Of a DNA stretch of 64,000 bases, positions 16,991 through 25,532 are shown one piece after another. Source of the stretch: Rhodospirillaceae bacterium (GTDB lineage Bacteria; Pseudomonadota; Alphaproteobacteria; Rhodospirillales; Rhodospirillaceae); assembly GCA_004297485.1 (NCBI GenBank), contig SCTM01000041.1:1-64000 (forward strand), written 5' to 3'. The first letter of the stretch is position 1, and each line of letters opens with the position of its first letter. The position numbers and the translations under genes are program-made. The notes below the pieces were generated by a model that ran no database searches, was not told the DNA's origin, and saw only the letters and a list, made by a program, of their open reading frames with translations.

Positions 16991-17605
16991 ATGGAGAGCC
17001 AACGCTTGGTGATCCTCTCGGGCGGCCTGCCCGGACGGGAGAATGACTATGTCGCCTGGTACCGCGATCAGCATTTGGGCGACATCGTTGCGATCGACGG
17101 CGTGCTCGCGGGTCAGCTTTGTACCGCCGACCCACCCGTCGCGGCCGGCGGCCGGCATGTGGCGGCGGTCTATGACATCGCACCGGACGCTGCAGGCCCG
17201 ATCTTCGCCGAAATCGCGCGGCGGCGGGGAACGCCTGCGTTTCCCCAGACCGATGCGTTCAATCCGCCGGTGACCGTGTTTTCCGTGGCGCGTGCCCGCG
17301 GCCCCTGGAAACCAGCTTCGAGCGTGGAAGCGCAAAGCACACATCGCCTGATCGCGCTCGGCGTCGAAGCGGAAACTATGGACCTCTTGGGCGATACCCC
17401 CGGCGGATGGCGCGCCTATTCAGTGGAGTCCGTACCGGGACGTCCCCCATCGCCCTGGAGCAGCCTCAGCTATGCTGCGGTCAGCCCGAGCGATCCGGCT
17501 GCTTTTCTGGCGCAGGCATGTACGCGCTGCGGTGCTTCTGGTTTCGCGAGGGAGGAAGATTTTCTTGGTCTCTTCCGGCAAATTGCGCAGAAATCCCGAT
17601 CCTGA
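16991..17605 (+). CDS. EthD-like dimeric alpha-beta barrel protein, function unknown
   Basis: A 204-residue protein whose first half reads like EthD/antibiotic-monooxygenase-type ferredoxin folds (GRENDYVAWYRDQHLGDIVAIDGV, shown here by its key positions W24-Y25 and H29). The second half, from about residue 115, may be a degenerate repeat of the same fold. Proteins of this sort occur in alphaproteobacterial aromatic and steroid clusters, usually without assigned activity. The ATG at 16991 is nine bases after the OB-fold gene. I would call it a conserved hypothetical accessory of the operon. Confidence 0.65.
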   Translation: MESQRLVILSGGLPGRENDYVAWYRDQHLGDIVAIDGVLAGQLCTADPPVAAGGRHVAAVYDIAPDAAGPIFAEIARRRGTPAFPQTDAFNPPVTVFSVARARGPWKPASSVEAQSTHRLIALGVEAETMDLLGDTPGGWRAYSVESVPGRPPSPWSSLSYAAVSPSDPAAFLAQACTRCGASGFAREEDFLGLFRQIAQKSRS

Positions 17606-17642
17606 ACAAACGATGCGGCACATTTTATCCTAGGGAGCCAAC

Positions 17643-18422
17643 ATGCAGATGCAATTTGGAGACAGTGTTTCGGTTACCCGAGACGGCCACGTCGCCCTCG
17701 TCACTTTCAATCGGCCGCCGCACAACCACATCTCGGTCGAGTCGGCGCGCGATCTGGCTGACGCCTTCGCGGCAGTCGATGCGGAGGCGGATCTGCGCTG
17801 TCTGGTGCTGCAATCCGAGGGCAAGAACTTCTGCGCCGGCGCGGACCTTGTCAGCCGCGAGGCGGATGGCGGGCTCGGATCGTCGATCAATCCACTCTAC
17901 GATCAAGCCGTGCGCCTGTTCGCCGCCCGAACGCCGGTGATTGCGGCGGTACAGGGCGCCGCCGTGGGCGCGGGGCTCGGTCTTGTATTGACGGCAGATT
18001 TCCGCGTCGCGGCCGACACCGCTCGTTTCAGCGCCAATTTTGTGAGCTTGGGCTTCCATCCGGGGTTCGGAATCACTTTCACCTTGCCGCGCCTGATCGG
18101 CCCATCCCGCGCCAGCTTGATGCTGCTCACCGGTCGCCGCATCAAGCCGGAGCAGGCGCTGGCCTGGGGGCTCGTCGAGGAGGTTGTGCCTGAAGCGGCG
18201 TTACGTACCGCGGCCCTTCAACTCGCCCGCGAGATTGCCGAGGCCGGACCGTTGGGGGTGATCGCGACGCGGGCGACGCTTCGACGGGGATTGGCGGAGG
18301 CCGTGCGTGCCCAGACTGCGATCGAAGTGGTCGAGCAGAACTGGCTGCGCGACACCGAGGACCACAAGGAAGGCATCCGCGCCGTCACCGAACGGCGATC
18401 CGGGAACTTCAAGGGCCGCTAA
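17643..18422 (+). CDS. Crotonase-family protein lacking both catalytic glutamates
   Basis: A 259-residue crotonase fold with a clear FCAGADL oxyanion segment at 63-69 and AAVQGAAVGAG at 101-111. The two glutamates of hydratases are absent: Gly113 in GAGLGLVLTADF and Phe133 in SANFVSLGF occupy their positions. Such members are often isomerases, ring-hydrolases or thioesterase-like enzymes. The ribosome site AGGGAG precedes ATG 17643. It closes the operon that begins with the dehydrogenase pair, and its end overlaps the convergent MFS gene by 14 bases. Function beyond acyl-CoA binding cannot be assigned. Confidence 0.82.
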   Translation: MQMQFGDSVSVTRDGHVALVTFNRPPHNHISVESARDLADAFAAVDAEADLRCLVLQSEGKNFCAGADLVSREADGGLGSSINPLYDQAVRLFAARTPVIAAVQGAAVGAGLGLVLTADFRVAADTARFSANFVSLGFHPGFGITFTLPRLIGPSRASLMLLTGRRIKPEQALAWGLVEEVVPEAALRTAALQLAREIAEAGPLGVIATRATLRRGLAEAVRAQTAIEVVEQNWLRDTEDHKEGIRAVTERRSGNFKGR

Positions 18423-19704
18423 GTCGCACGTCCGCTGGCATGTTGGAATCTCCGGAGGTGCCGCCATCGGCTGCGCGGACTCGGCCGAAGTCGGGAAAGC
18501 GTCCGAGCGACAGGAATAACGCCGAGGAAATCAGGCAGCCGGGGATATATAGCCAAAGCGCGGGATAATACGACCGGGTCGTGTCGTAGATGTAGTTCAC
18601 CAACACCGGCCCCATGCCCACGCCGAAGGAGACGAGGCCGGAGATCGCCCCGAACAGCACGCCAAAGCTGCGCATCCCCAGGTGACGGGACGCCAAATAG
18701 GCCACGACATCCAGTTCGGCACCCAGCGACAGTCCGAGGATCATGGTTGCGATCACCGCTGCCGGCACGGACGCCGGCAGCGCGATCAGCAGCAGGACCG
18801 ACAGGATCGGCAAAGCCACGGCCACGCCGGCGACGCGATTGGGATCGAGCCGGTCGAGCAAATGGCCGGTGGTGAGACGCCCCACGATCGAGCATACGCC
18901 GACGATGGCAGCGATCGCCGCCGCCGTGCCGCGGTTGTGGCCTGTGAAGGTGAGGATCGGCACCAAGTTGACGATGAACGAGACGACCACAAGGCAGATC
19001 GCCAAAGCGGCGACCGCGATCTTGTAGAAGCTCGCTCTTCTCAGGCCTTCGCGCGCCGTGAAGCCGGGCAGGCTGATTGACGGAGTCTCCGTGAGCCCGG
19101 CGGTGTCCGGGCCGCCGCCCCTGAAGCAGAGCAGGATCAGCGGCACCGTAAGTAAACCCCATGATCCGGCAAGGCCGACATAGGCGCCGCGCCATCCGAA
19201 ACGGTTGACGAGGTAGTCGGACAGAATAGGCGTGAGCGATGAACCGATCCCGGTTCCGCAGAGCGTGACCGCCAGGGCGAAGCCACGGCCTTCGGTGAAC
19301 AGTCTGGAGACCGCCGCCGTCCATACAGTGGGCCCGACGAACAGCCCGGTGATGGCGATCCCGCCCCACAGCAGCCACCAGGACCAGATGTCGGCATTCG
19401 CCCGCGAGAGGACCGCTATCGCGAGGCAGTACATGACCGATCCGGCAGCTCCGATGCGGCGCGGGCCGAACCGGTCGACGGCGATCCCGATCGCGGGCGT
19501 GAGCAACATCGACGCGAAGCCGGCGATGGTCGTGCCGAAACTGATCTCCGCCCGCGCCCAGCCGAACTCCTGTTCAAGGGGCAGGATCATCACCCCCATC
19601 GCGTAGATCGGCGCTGTCGACAGCGCCACGCCCGCACTCGCCGCAAGGACGGCCGGCCAATGGCGCCGCCATGCTTGCGTTGCAGATAGAGGCTCAACCG
19701 TCAT
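18409..19704 (-). CDS. MFS transporter
   Basis: A 431-residue integral membrane protein with about twelve hydrophobic segments and the MFS loop motif between helices 2 and 3 (GIAVDRFGPRR). The general shape fits the monocarboxylate/aromatic acid porter group. Its start overlaps the upstream CoA-transferase by 11 bases, so both are one transcript, and it overlaps the convergent crotonase at its end. A role in uptake of the catabolic substrate or export of an intermediate is inferred from context. Confidence 0.88.
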   Translation of the reverse strand: MTVEPLSATQAWRRHWPAVLAASAGVALSTAPIYAMGVMILPLEQEFGWARAEISFGTTIAGFASMLLTPAIGIAVDRFGPRRIGAAGSVMYCLAIAVLSRANADIWSWWLLWGGIAITGLFVGPTVWTAAVSRLFTEGRGFALAVTLCGTGIGSSLTPILSDYLVNRFGWRGAYVGLAGSWGLLTVPLILLCFRGGGPDTAGLTETPSISLPGFTAREGLRRASFYKIAVAALAICLVVVSFIVNLVPILTFTGHNRGTAAAIAAIVGVCSIVGRLTTGHLLDRLDPNRVAGVAVALPILSVLLLIALPASVPAAVIATMILGLSLGAELDVVAYLASRHLGMRSFGVLFGAISGLVSFGVGMGPVLVNYIYDTTRSYYPALWLYIPGCLISSALFLSLGRFPDFGRVRAADGGTSGDSNMPADVRLSGP

Positions 19705-20926
19705 CGCTGGGTACGGCGATAGCGCCGCGCGCGATCATTGCCTCGATCTCCTCGTCGGCCACGCCTGCCTCCTTGAGCACAGCAATGCTGTCCTGACCCA
19801 GCAGGGGCGCATGCCGCCGCAGCGCGGTCGGGCTGTCATCGAAGCGGATCGGCTGGGGGATGTGGCGATAGGCGCCGATGACAGGATGATTCTGCGCCGG
19901 CAGCTCAGACACCAACTCGTCGAGCTTTCGCACCCGGCCAACCGGAATCGCGTTCACGGTGCAGAACGCCAGCCATTCTGCGGTGGTCTTGGTGGCGGCG
20001 AGCTCGCGCAGCTTGCCGTACAGAAACGTCGCGTTATCCACGATCGCCCGATACGTGGCCGAACGCTCCCCGCCCACCAAATCGTGCAGTCCCGCCTCGG
20101 CGAAAAGCGCGTCGTAGTCCGCCGTGGAATAGGGAAGCATGTTGATCCAGCCGTCCTTGGTTCGCTGCGGTCCGCGCGCCGGACTGAACACGCGCGCATA
20201 GCCGGGCGGTGCATTCGGATCGCGGATCGCGTCGCCGCCGAGTTCGACCAGGATGAACGCCCGCATCGCTTCCAGCATCGGAACTTCGACATACTGGCCG
20301 CGCCCGGTCCGCTGTCGGTGGATGAACGCGGCCAGGACGGCGTTCACAACCGTCATGCCGCTGACCTTGTCGGCGATGATCGTGGGCGCCAGCATCGGAT
20401 CGCGGCCCGTTCGAGCCGCGGCGTCCGCCAGCCCGCTCTCCGCCTGGATGATGTCGTCGTAAGCCGGATCGTTGGCCCGCGGGCCGTCGCTCCTGAAGCC
20501 CTGCGCGGCACAGTAGATGATATCCGCGCGGACGGCGCTGAAGTCAGCGTAGGTTAGGCCGAGCGAGGCAAGGCTCTTCGGTCGCAGATTGGTGATGACG
20601 ATGTCGCAGGTGACTGCGACCTTAAGCACCGCTAGCCGCACGCCAGCGTCCTTGAGGTTGGCGGAGACGCTCCGCTTGTTGCGGAGCAGATTAAGGCCCA
20701 GACCGGAAAGCCCCTGGTGAAGGTGCCGGCGGCCCAAATCGCGGTTCATTCCGCCGTCCAGGGATTCGATCGTTATGACATCTGCGCCCAGGTCGCCCAG
20801 AATCTGGGTCGCCCACGGCCCCATGACGACGCTGGTGAGGTCCAGCACCCGAACACCAGCCAGCGGACCGGTCCGATCTTCCTTTTTCGGCCCCTGGTCA
20901 GGCCATTCAACGTCGGTACGGGTCAC
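19694..20926 (-). CDS. Family III (CaiB/BaiF) CoA-transferase
   Basis: A 410-residue class III CoA-transferase. It begins GPLAGVRVLDLTSVVMGPW, has the LGADVITIE strand and the catalytic-aspartate segment DPAYDDIIQAESG. I place the start at GTG 20926, right behind GGAGGAG, although an open frame continues to 21295 into the neighbouring crotonase gene. The upstream 118-base gap holds a degenerate IclR-type site. It is a paralogue of the CoA-transferase at 5956-7197, so two different acids may receive CoA. Confidence 0.9.
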   Translation of the reverse strand: MTRTDVEWPDQGPKKEDRTGPLAGVRVLDLTSVVMGPWATQILGDLGADVITIESLDGGMNRDLGRRHLHQGLSGLGLNLLRNKRSVSANLKDAGVRLAVLKVAVTCDIVITNLRPKSLASLGLTYADFSAVRADIIYCAAQGFRSDGPRANDPAYDDIIQAESGLADAAARTGRDPMLAPTIIADKVSGMTVVNAVLAAFIHRQRTGRGQYVEVPMLEAMRAFILVELGGDAIRDPNAPPGYARVFSPARGPQRTKDGWINMLPYSTADYDALFAEAGLHDLVGGERSATYRAIVDNATFLYGKLRELAATKTTAEWLAFCTVNAIPVGRVRKLDELVSELPAQNHPVIGAYRHIPQPIRFDDSPTALRRHAPLLGQDSIAVLKEAGVADEEIEAMIARGAIAVPSDDG

Positions 20927-21001
20927 CTTGGCTCCTCCGCGTTCAGAGCATGCACAGCGGCGGGCGGGTTGGAAGGGGTGAGCGGCGTTGCCGCCGTCCT
21001 T

Positions 21002-21015
21002 TTCACGTATGTAGT
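21002..21015. promoter_or_regulatory. Weak IclR-type operator copy
   Basis: TTCACGTATGTAGT retains TCAC-TATGT of the IclR palindrome (10 of 14 bases). It is about 80 bases upstream of the CoA-transferase start. It resembles the site at 12689 (both have CACGTATGT), which raises its value slightly. Confidence 0.3.
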
Positions 21016-21044
21016 GCGAGCGCCGCCTCGGTCCGGCGCCGCGG

Positions 21045-21830
21045 TCAGGTCCCTTTCCACTTCGGCTTGCGCTTTTCGGCGAAGGCCCGAGGGCCTTCTT
21101 TGACGTCCTCCGACGCCAGCATGGCGAGGACCGCGGGCGATCGCAGCGAGTCCTCGAGCGCTTGGGCGAGCGGTCGATCGTCGCTAAGGCGCACGACCTC
21201 CTTCGCCGCGCGAATGGCCATGGGGCTCGCCTCGCAGATCTGGGCTGCCCAGCGCCGCGCGGCGTCCAGTGCCTGGCCGGGGGCGACGACCTCATTCACG
21301 AAACCCAGCGCCTGTCCCTCCTGAGCCGACACGTGGCGGCCGGTGAGAATGATGCCAAGCGCCTGTTTCTCGCCGATCTGCCGCGGCAGACGCAACAGGC
21401 CGCCGCCAAGGGCGGCGAGACCGACGCGGGGCTCCGGCAGGGCAAAGACGGCGTTTTCGGCGGCGATGATCAGGTCGCAGGCGAGCGCCAGTTCGAAGCC
21501 GCCACCGAGCGCGATCCCATTGACGGCCGCGATCACGGGCTTGTTGCGCCCGAGGCGATGCGTCAGTCCTGCGAAGCCGCTCTCCACACGCTCGTTCAAA
21601 TTGTAGCCGGAGGCCGCCGTGGCCTTCAGGTCCTTCCCGGCACAAAACGCCCGTTCCCCTTGGCCGGTGACGATCGCCACCCATTGATCGGGATCGGCTT
21701 CGAAGTCGTCGAACACACCCGCGAATTCGCGGTGGGCCTCGTGGTCGAGCGCGTTCATGCGCTCGGGGCGGTTCAGGGTGACGATGGTGACGTGCCCCTC
21801 CCGCGCGACGATGCTGTAGCGGTGCTCCAC
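21045..21830 (-). CDS. Enoyl-CoA hydratase
   Basis: A 261-residue crotonase with both hydratase glutamates: E113 in GGGFELALACD and E133 in LPEPRVG, and the FCAGKDL oxyanion segment at 62-68. It starts at GTG 21830 behind AGGGAG. It lies between an SDR dehydrogenase and a CoA-transferase in an operon that also encodes a dehydrogenase, ligase and thiolase, so it probably supplies the hydration step of one complete beta-oxidation turn. Confidence 0.92.
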   Translation of the reverse strand: MEHRYSIVAREGHVTIVTLNRPERMNALDHEAHREFAGVFDDFEADPDQWVAIVTGQGERAFCAGKDLKATAASGYNLNERVESGFAGLTHRLGRNKPVIAAVNGIALGGGFELALACDLIIAAENAVFALPEPRVGLAALGGGLLRLPRQIGEKQALGIILTGRHVSAQEGQALGFVNEVVAPGQALDAARRWAAQICEASPMAIRAAKEVVRLSDDRPLAQALEDSLRSPAVLAMLASEDVKEGPRAFAEKRKPKWKGT

Positions 21831-21873
21831 CTTGTGCTCCCTTGATCGCGATGTGGCTGTGACGGCGCGTCGA

Positions 21874-22659
21874 TCAGCGCGGGTTCATCCGGATCGCGCC
21901 GTCGAGGCGAACGGCCTCGCCATTGAAATAACTGTTCTCGATCATCAACAGCGCAAGCGCGGCATACTCCGCGGGGTTGCCCAATCGCTTCGGGAACGGC
22001 ACCTGGGCCGCCAGCGCCGCACGAAAGTTCTCGGCCACGCCCAACATCGGCGGCGTCGCGAACAAGCCGGGCAGAATGGTGTTGATGCGCACGCCTTCGT
22101 TCATCAGGTCGCGGGCGATGGGCAGCGTCATGCCCACGATCCCGCCCTTGGCGGCGGAGTAGGCCGCCTGTCCTGACTGGCCGTCGATGGCCGCGACGGA
22201 GCCGGTGTTGACGATCGCGCCACGCTCGCCGTCCGGTTCAGAAGGATCCAGCGTCAGCATGCCGGCCGCCGCTAACGCGATACAGCGAAAGGTCCCGATC
22301 AGGTTCAGGCGGATGACCCGTTCGAACTCCTGGATCGGGAACGGGCGAATCTCGCCGGTTTTGCGATCACGGCTCGCGGTCTTGAAGATGTTGCCGCGGC
22401 CGGCGCAGTTGACCAGCACGCGCTCCTGGCCGTGGGCGGCGCGCGCCTTGGCGAAGGCCGCTTGCGTGCTCTCGTCGTCGGTGACATCGGCCTTGCAGAA
22501 CAAGCCGCCGACGTCGGCGGCAACCGCGTTCCCTTTCTCCTCGGCGACGTCAAAGATTGCCACCCGCGTGCCCTTGGCAGCCAGCGCCCGTACCGTGGCC
22601 TCGCCGAGGCCAGAAGCCCCGCCGGTCACAACTGCAGCAACAGAATCGTTCAGCTTCAT
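21874..22659 (-). CDS. SDR 3-hydroxyacyl-CoA dehydrogenase (HSD10-like)
   Basis: A 261-residue short-chain dehydrogenase. The cofactor loop TGGASGLG is at 12-19, followed by an acidic residue after strand 2 (IFDVAEE), which favours NAD+. The catalytic Ser is in NTGSVAA and the Tyr-Lys pair in AAYSAAKGG. The overall form matches type II 3-hydroxyacyl-CoA dehydrogenase/17-beta-HSD10. It starts at ATG 22659 after GGGAGAG. Operon context with hydratase and thiolase supports oxidation of a 3-hydroxyacyl-CoA; a steroid hydroxyl is the alternative substrate. Confidence 0.9.
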   Translation of the reverse strand: MKLNDSVAAVVTGGASGLGEATVRALAAKGTRVAIFDVAEEKGNAVAADVGGLFCKADVTDDESTQAAFAKARAAHGQERVLVNCAGRGNIFKTASRDRKTGEIRPFPIQEFERVIRLNLIGTFRCIALAAAGMLTLDPSEPDGERGAIVNTGSVAAIDGQSGQAAYSAAKGGIVGMTLPIARDLMNEGVRINTILPGLFATPPMLGVAENFRAALAAQVPFPKRLGNPAEYAALALLMIENSYFNGEAVRLDGAIRMNPR

Positions 22660-22753
22660 TCCGCTCTCCCAATATTGCGCCCGTGGCGCATCGCGTTCGA
22701 AATTGATTGCATGACGGCCCCGATCGCGCCGGCCGTCCGGCTATTCTTGCTTG

Positions 22754-23911
22754 TCACGCGTAGTCGCGTAGCGTGCGGCGGGCAATGGCCTGGCGATGGA
22801 CCTCGGTCGGACCCTCGTAAATCCGCATCAGGCGCGCATCCTGCCAAAGGGGGTAAAGCGCCGTCTCCATCGTCATCCCCAGCGCCCCGAGAGTTTGCAT
22901 CGCATAGTCGAGCGCCTCGTAGGCGAGCTCGACGGCAAAAATCTTGACCATGCTGATCTCGTTGCGCGGACTTTCGCCGCGATCGACACGCGCGGCCGCG
23001 TCGGCGATCATCAAGCGGCTGGCATGGAGGCGGGTGGCGATGTCGGCGATCCACCACTGTATGGCCTGGCGGTCGGCGAGGCGTACGCCGAATGTCACGC
23101 GCTGCAGAGCGTGAGTGGCGAGAATGTCGAGAGCCCGCTGGGCATGCCCCACCGCCATGGAACCGATTTCAAGACGCCGCATCATCAACCTGAGCTGCAT
23201 GGGTCCGTAGCCCTGGCCGATCTCGCCCAGGAGCGCGGACTCCGGCACGCGGCAATCCTCGAATACCACTTCATAGGTTTTGTGGGCCGCGATCATCTGG
23301 ATTTCTCGCTCGACGATGAAACCGGGCGTGCCCTTGTCGACGATGAAGGAAGTGATGCCTTCCTCGCGCTTGCCCTCGCCTACCCGCGCCATGACAATCG
23401 TGAAGTCGGCGTCGGCGGCATTTGAAATCCAGATTTTGCGGCCGTTGATCACCCATTGGCCGCCGTCCTTGACCGCGCGCGTGCGCATGGCGGCCGGGTC
23501 GCCGCCTGCCTCCGGCTCCGAAATCGCGATCGCCGACTTGAGCTTGCCGCTGCAATAGCCCGGCAGGTATTTCTGCCGCTGCGTCTCGTTCGCCACCGCT
23601 TGCAGCATGTGCAGGTTGGGCGAATCCGGCGGCAGGCGATAAGGCACGCAGGTCGTCGCCATCTCTTCGAACACACCGGCCATCACCGTCGCCGGCAACT
23701 CCATTCCGCCCAGCGCCGCGGGCGCTTCAAGACCCCAGAGCCCGATATCCCGGGAGATCTCTTCCAGACGGGCGCGCTCCTCCGGCGGGAGGATGGGGTC
23801 CATCCCCTTGGCCATACGCTTGAGCACCAGCGGCTCCAGCGGGATCAGTTCGCGTTTCACGAATTTCGCGACCGTGTCGCGGATCATCCGGCTCTCGTCG
23901 TGTGTAATCAT
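22754..23911 (-). CDS. Acyl-CoA dehydrogenase (FadE type)
   Basis: A 385-residue flavin dehydrogenase with AIAISEPEAGGDPAAM, NGRKIWISNA and a C-terminal IYEGPTEVHRQ in which the Glu occupies the catalytic-base position of medium-chain enzymes. It is a close paralogue of the dehydrogenase at 7234-8391. The ATG at 23911 follows CGGGAG; an upstream in-frame extension to 23971 overlaps the ligase gene. It is one of six acyl-CoA dehydrogenase genes in the island and belongs to the operon with its own ligase, hydratase, SDR and thiolase. Confidence 0.92.
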   Translation of the reverse strand: MITHDESRMIRDTVAKFVKRELIPLEPLVLKRMAKGMDPILPPEERARLEEISRDIGLWGLEAPAALGGMELPATVMAGVFEEMATTCVPYRLPPDSPNLHMLQAVANETQRQKYLPGYCSGKLKSAIAISEPEAGGDPAAMRTRAVKDGGQWVINGRKIWISNAADADFTIVMARVGEGKREEGITSFIVDKGTPGFIVEREIQMIAAHKTYEVVFEDCRVPESALLGEIGQGYGPMQLRLMMRRLEIGSMAVGHAQRALDILATHALQRVTFGVRLADRQAIQWWIADIATRLHASRLMIADAAARVDRGESPRNEISMVKIFAVELAYEALDYAMQTLGALGMTMETALYPLWQDARLMRIYEGPTEVHRQAIARRTLRDYA

Positions 23912-23936
23912 GGCTCCCGTCTGCTTTCCGTGATTC

Positions 23937-25508
23937 TCAGGCGCCACCGCCGCGCGGTGATTGCCCGTCAACCGTTTCCGAAGGCCAGTACTGTGCCTTC
24001 AGCGCCTTCTTGTAGAGCTTCCCGGTTTCCGCGCGCGGCAGCGCCGGCTCGAAGTCGATACTGCGCGGGCACTTGAAGTCGGCAAGCTGTTCCCGGCACC
24101 ACGACGTCAGACGGGTTGCAAGTTCTTTCCCCGCGTCCTCCCAACGGACCGGCTGCACAACCGCCTTCACTTCTTCGCCGAATTCGGCGTTCGGCACGCC
24201 GAAGACCGCCGCGTCGGCGACCGCCGGGTGCGCGAGCAGCACGTTCTCGATCTCCTGCGGATAAATGTTCACGCCACCGGAGATGATCATGAAATCCTTG
24301 CGGTCGGACAGGAACAGAAACCCGTCGTCGTCGACGTAGCCCAGGTCTCCCATGGTCGACCATTCCGGGTGCAGCGGATTGCGCGACTTGCGCGTTTTGT
24401 CGTCGTCGTTGTGATAGGCGAACTGGCCCCCGCCCTCGAAATAGATGGTCCCAATCTCGTTCGCCGGCAGCGCGTGGCCCGCATCATCACAAATGTGCAG
24501 GACGCCCATGATCGATCGTCCGACCGAGCCTGGCTTCCTCAGCCATTCGTCCGAATGGATCAGGGTGCTGCCGTTGCCTTCGGAGCCGGCGTAGTACTCG
24601 GTGAGGATCGGTCCCAACCACTCGATCATCGCATGCTTCACCGGAACCGGGCATGGAGCGGCGGCATGCACAACGCGCCGCAGCGACGAGAGGTCGGCCT
24701 TAGCCCGTGTTTCCGGCGGCAGCCGCAGCAATCGAATGAACATCGTCGGCACGAGCTGGGCCGCGGTGACCCGCCAGCGCTTCACCGCTGATAGAAACTC
24801 CAGGGGATCGAACCGCGGCATCATGACCAGCGTCGCCCCGATCTCCTGGGCGGCGACACCCCACGTGAGCGGGGCAGTGTGATAGAGCGGCGCCGAGCTC
24901 AGATAATAGTCGTCCGGGGTGATTCCATAATTGTCGCGCAGCATGGCGGCCGGTCCGGTTGCCCGGACCACTGGACCGCCGACGGCTCCCTTCAGCAATC
25001 CCTTCGGTCGCCCCGTAGTGCCGGACGAATACACCATGCGGCATCCGGCGCTCTCGTCCGCAATCGGCGTATCCGGCTGATCGGCGAGCAGGGTTTCCCA
25101 GTCCCGGACGCCCGCGGCCGGGCCGATACTCACCACCGAAAGCCGGGGCAGGCCAGCGCGCAGGTCCGCCAGGCCGGACTGGGCGGCTGGCAGCGTGGTC
25201 GAAATCAGCAGCAGCTCCGTTCCGCTGTCCGCCAAGATGTATGACATTTCGGCGGCGGTCAGGCGTGTGGAGACCGTCACCAGGATGATCCCCGCGCGTT
25301 GCGCCGCCCAATAGGCGACCATGAACGCGAAACGGTTCTCACAGGCGAGTGCGACTACGCCGCGCGGGCCGACCCCCAAGGCGCGCAAGGCGTGGGCCCC
25401 GCGGTTGGCCGCCCGCTCCAGTTCGCCAAAGCTCATGACCGCGCCGGACTGGGTGTCGATGATGGCCGGGCGGTCGGGATTGGTGCCGGCGTGGATACGA
25501 GGATGCAC
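23937..25508 (-). CDS. AMP-forming acyl-CoA ligase
   Basis: A 523-residue adenylate-forming ligase with the phosphate loop YSSGTTGRPKGLLKG, the EYYAGSEGNGS substrate motif, the MGDLGYVDDDG hinge region and the C-terminal lysine in AETGKLYKK. It starts at GTG 25508 with a GGGG-rich site upstream. It sits 24 bases after the thiolase gene and 25 before the dehydrogenase, in one operon. Context suggests activation of the side-chain acid that then passes through this complete beta-oxidation turn. Confidence 0.92.
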   Translation of the reverse strand: MHPRIHAGTNPDRPAIIDTQSGAVMSFGELERAANRGAHALRALGVGPRGVVALACENRFAFMVAYWAAQRAGIILVTVSTRLTAAEMSYILADSGTELLLISTTLPAAQSGLADLRAGLPRLSVVSIGPAAGVRDWETLLADQPDTPIADESAGCRMVYSSGTTGRPKGLLKGAVGGPVVRATGPAAMLRDNYGITPDDYYLSSAPLYHTAPLTWGVAAQEIGATLVMMPRFDPLEFLSAVKRWRVTAAQLVPTMFIRLLRLPPETRAKADLSSLRRVVHAAAPCPVPVKHAMIEWLGPILTEYYAGSEGNGSTLIHSDEWLRKPGSVGRSIMGVLHICDDAGHALPANEIGTIYFEGGGQFAYHNDDDKTRKSRNPLHPEWSTMGDLGYVDDDGFLFLSDRKDFMIISGGVNIYPQEIENVLLAHPAVADAAVFGVPNAEFGEEVKAVVQPVRWEDAGKELATRLTSWCREQLADFKCPRSIDFEPALPRAETGKLYKKALKAQYWPSETVDGQSPRGGGA

Positions 25509-25532
25509 GATGATCGCCCCGGGTTCGTCTTG

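Noticed and set aside
20927..21295. Long N-terminal extension of the CoA-transferase
   Set aside because: It overlaps the neighbouring crotonase gene in another frame and is low-complexity Arg-rich; the GTG at 20926 has GGAGGAG directly upstream and begins right before the family-typical sequence.
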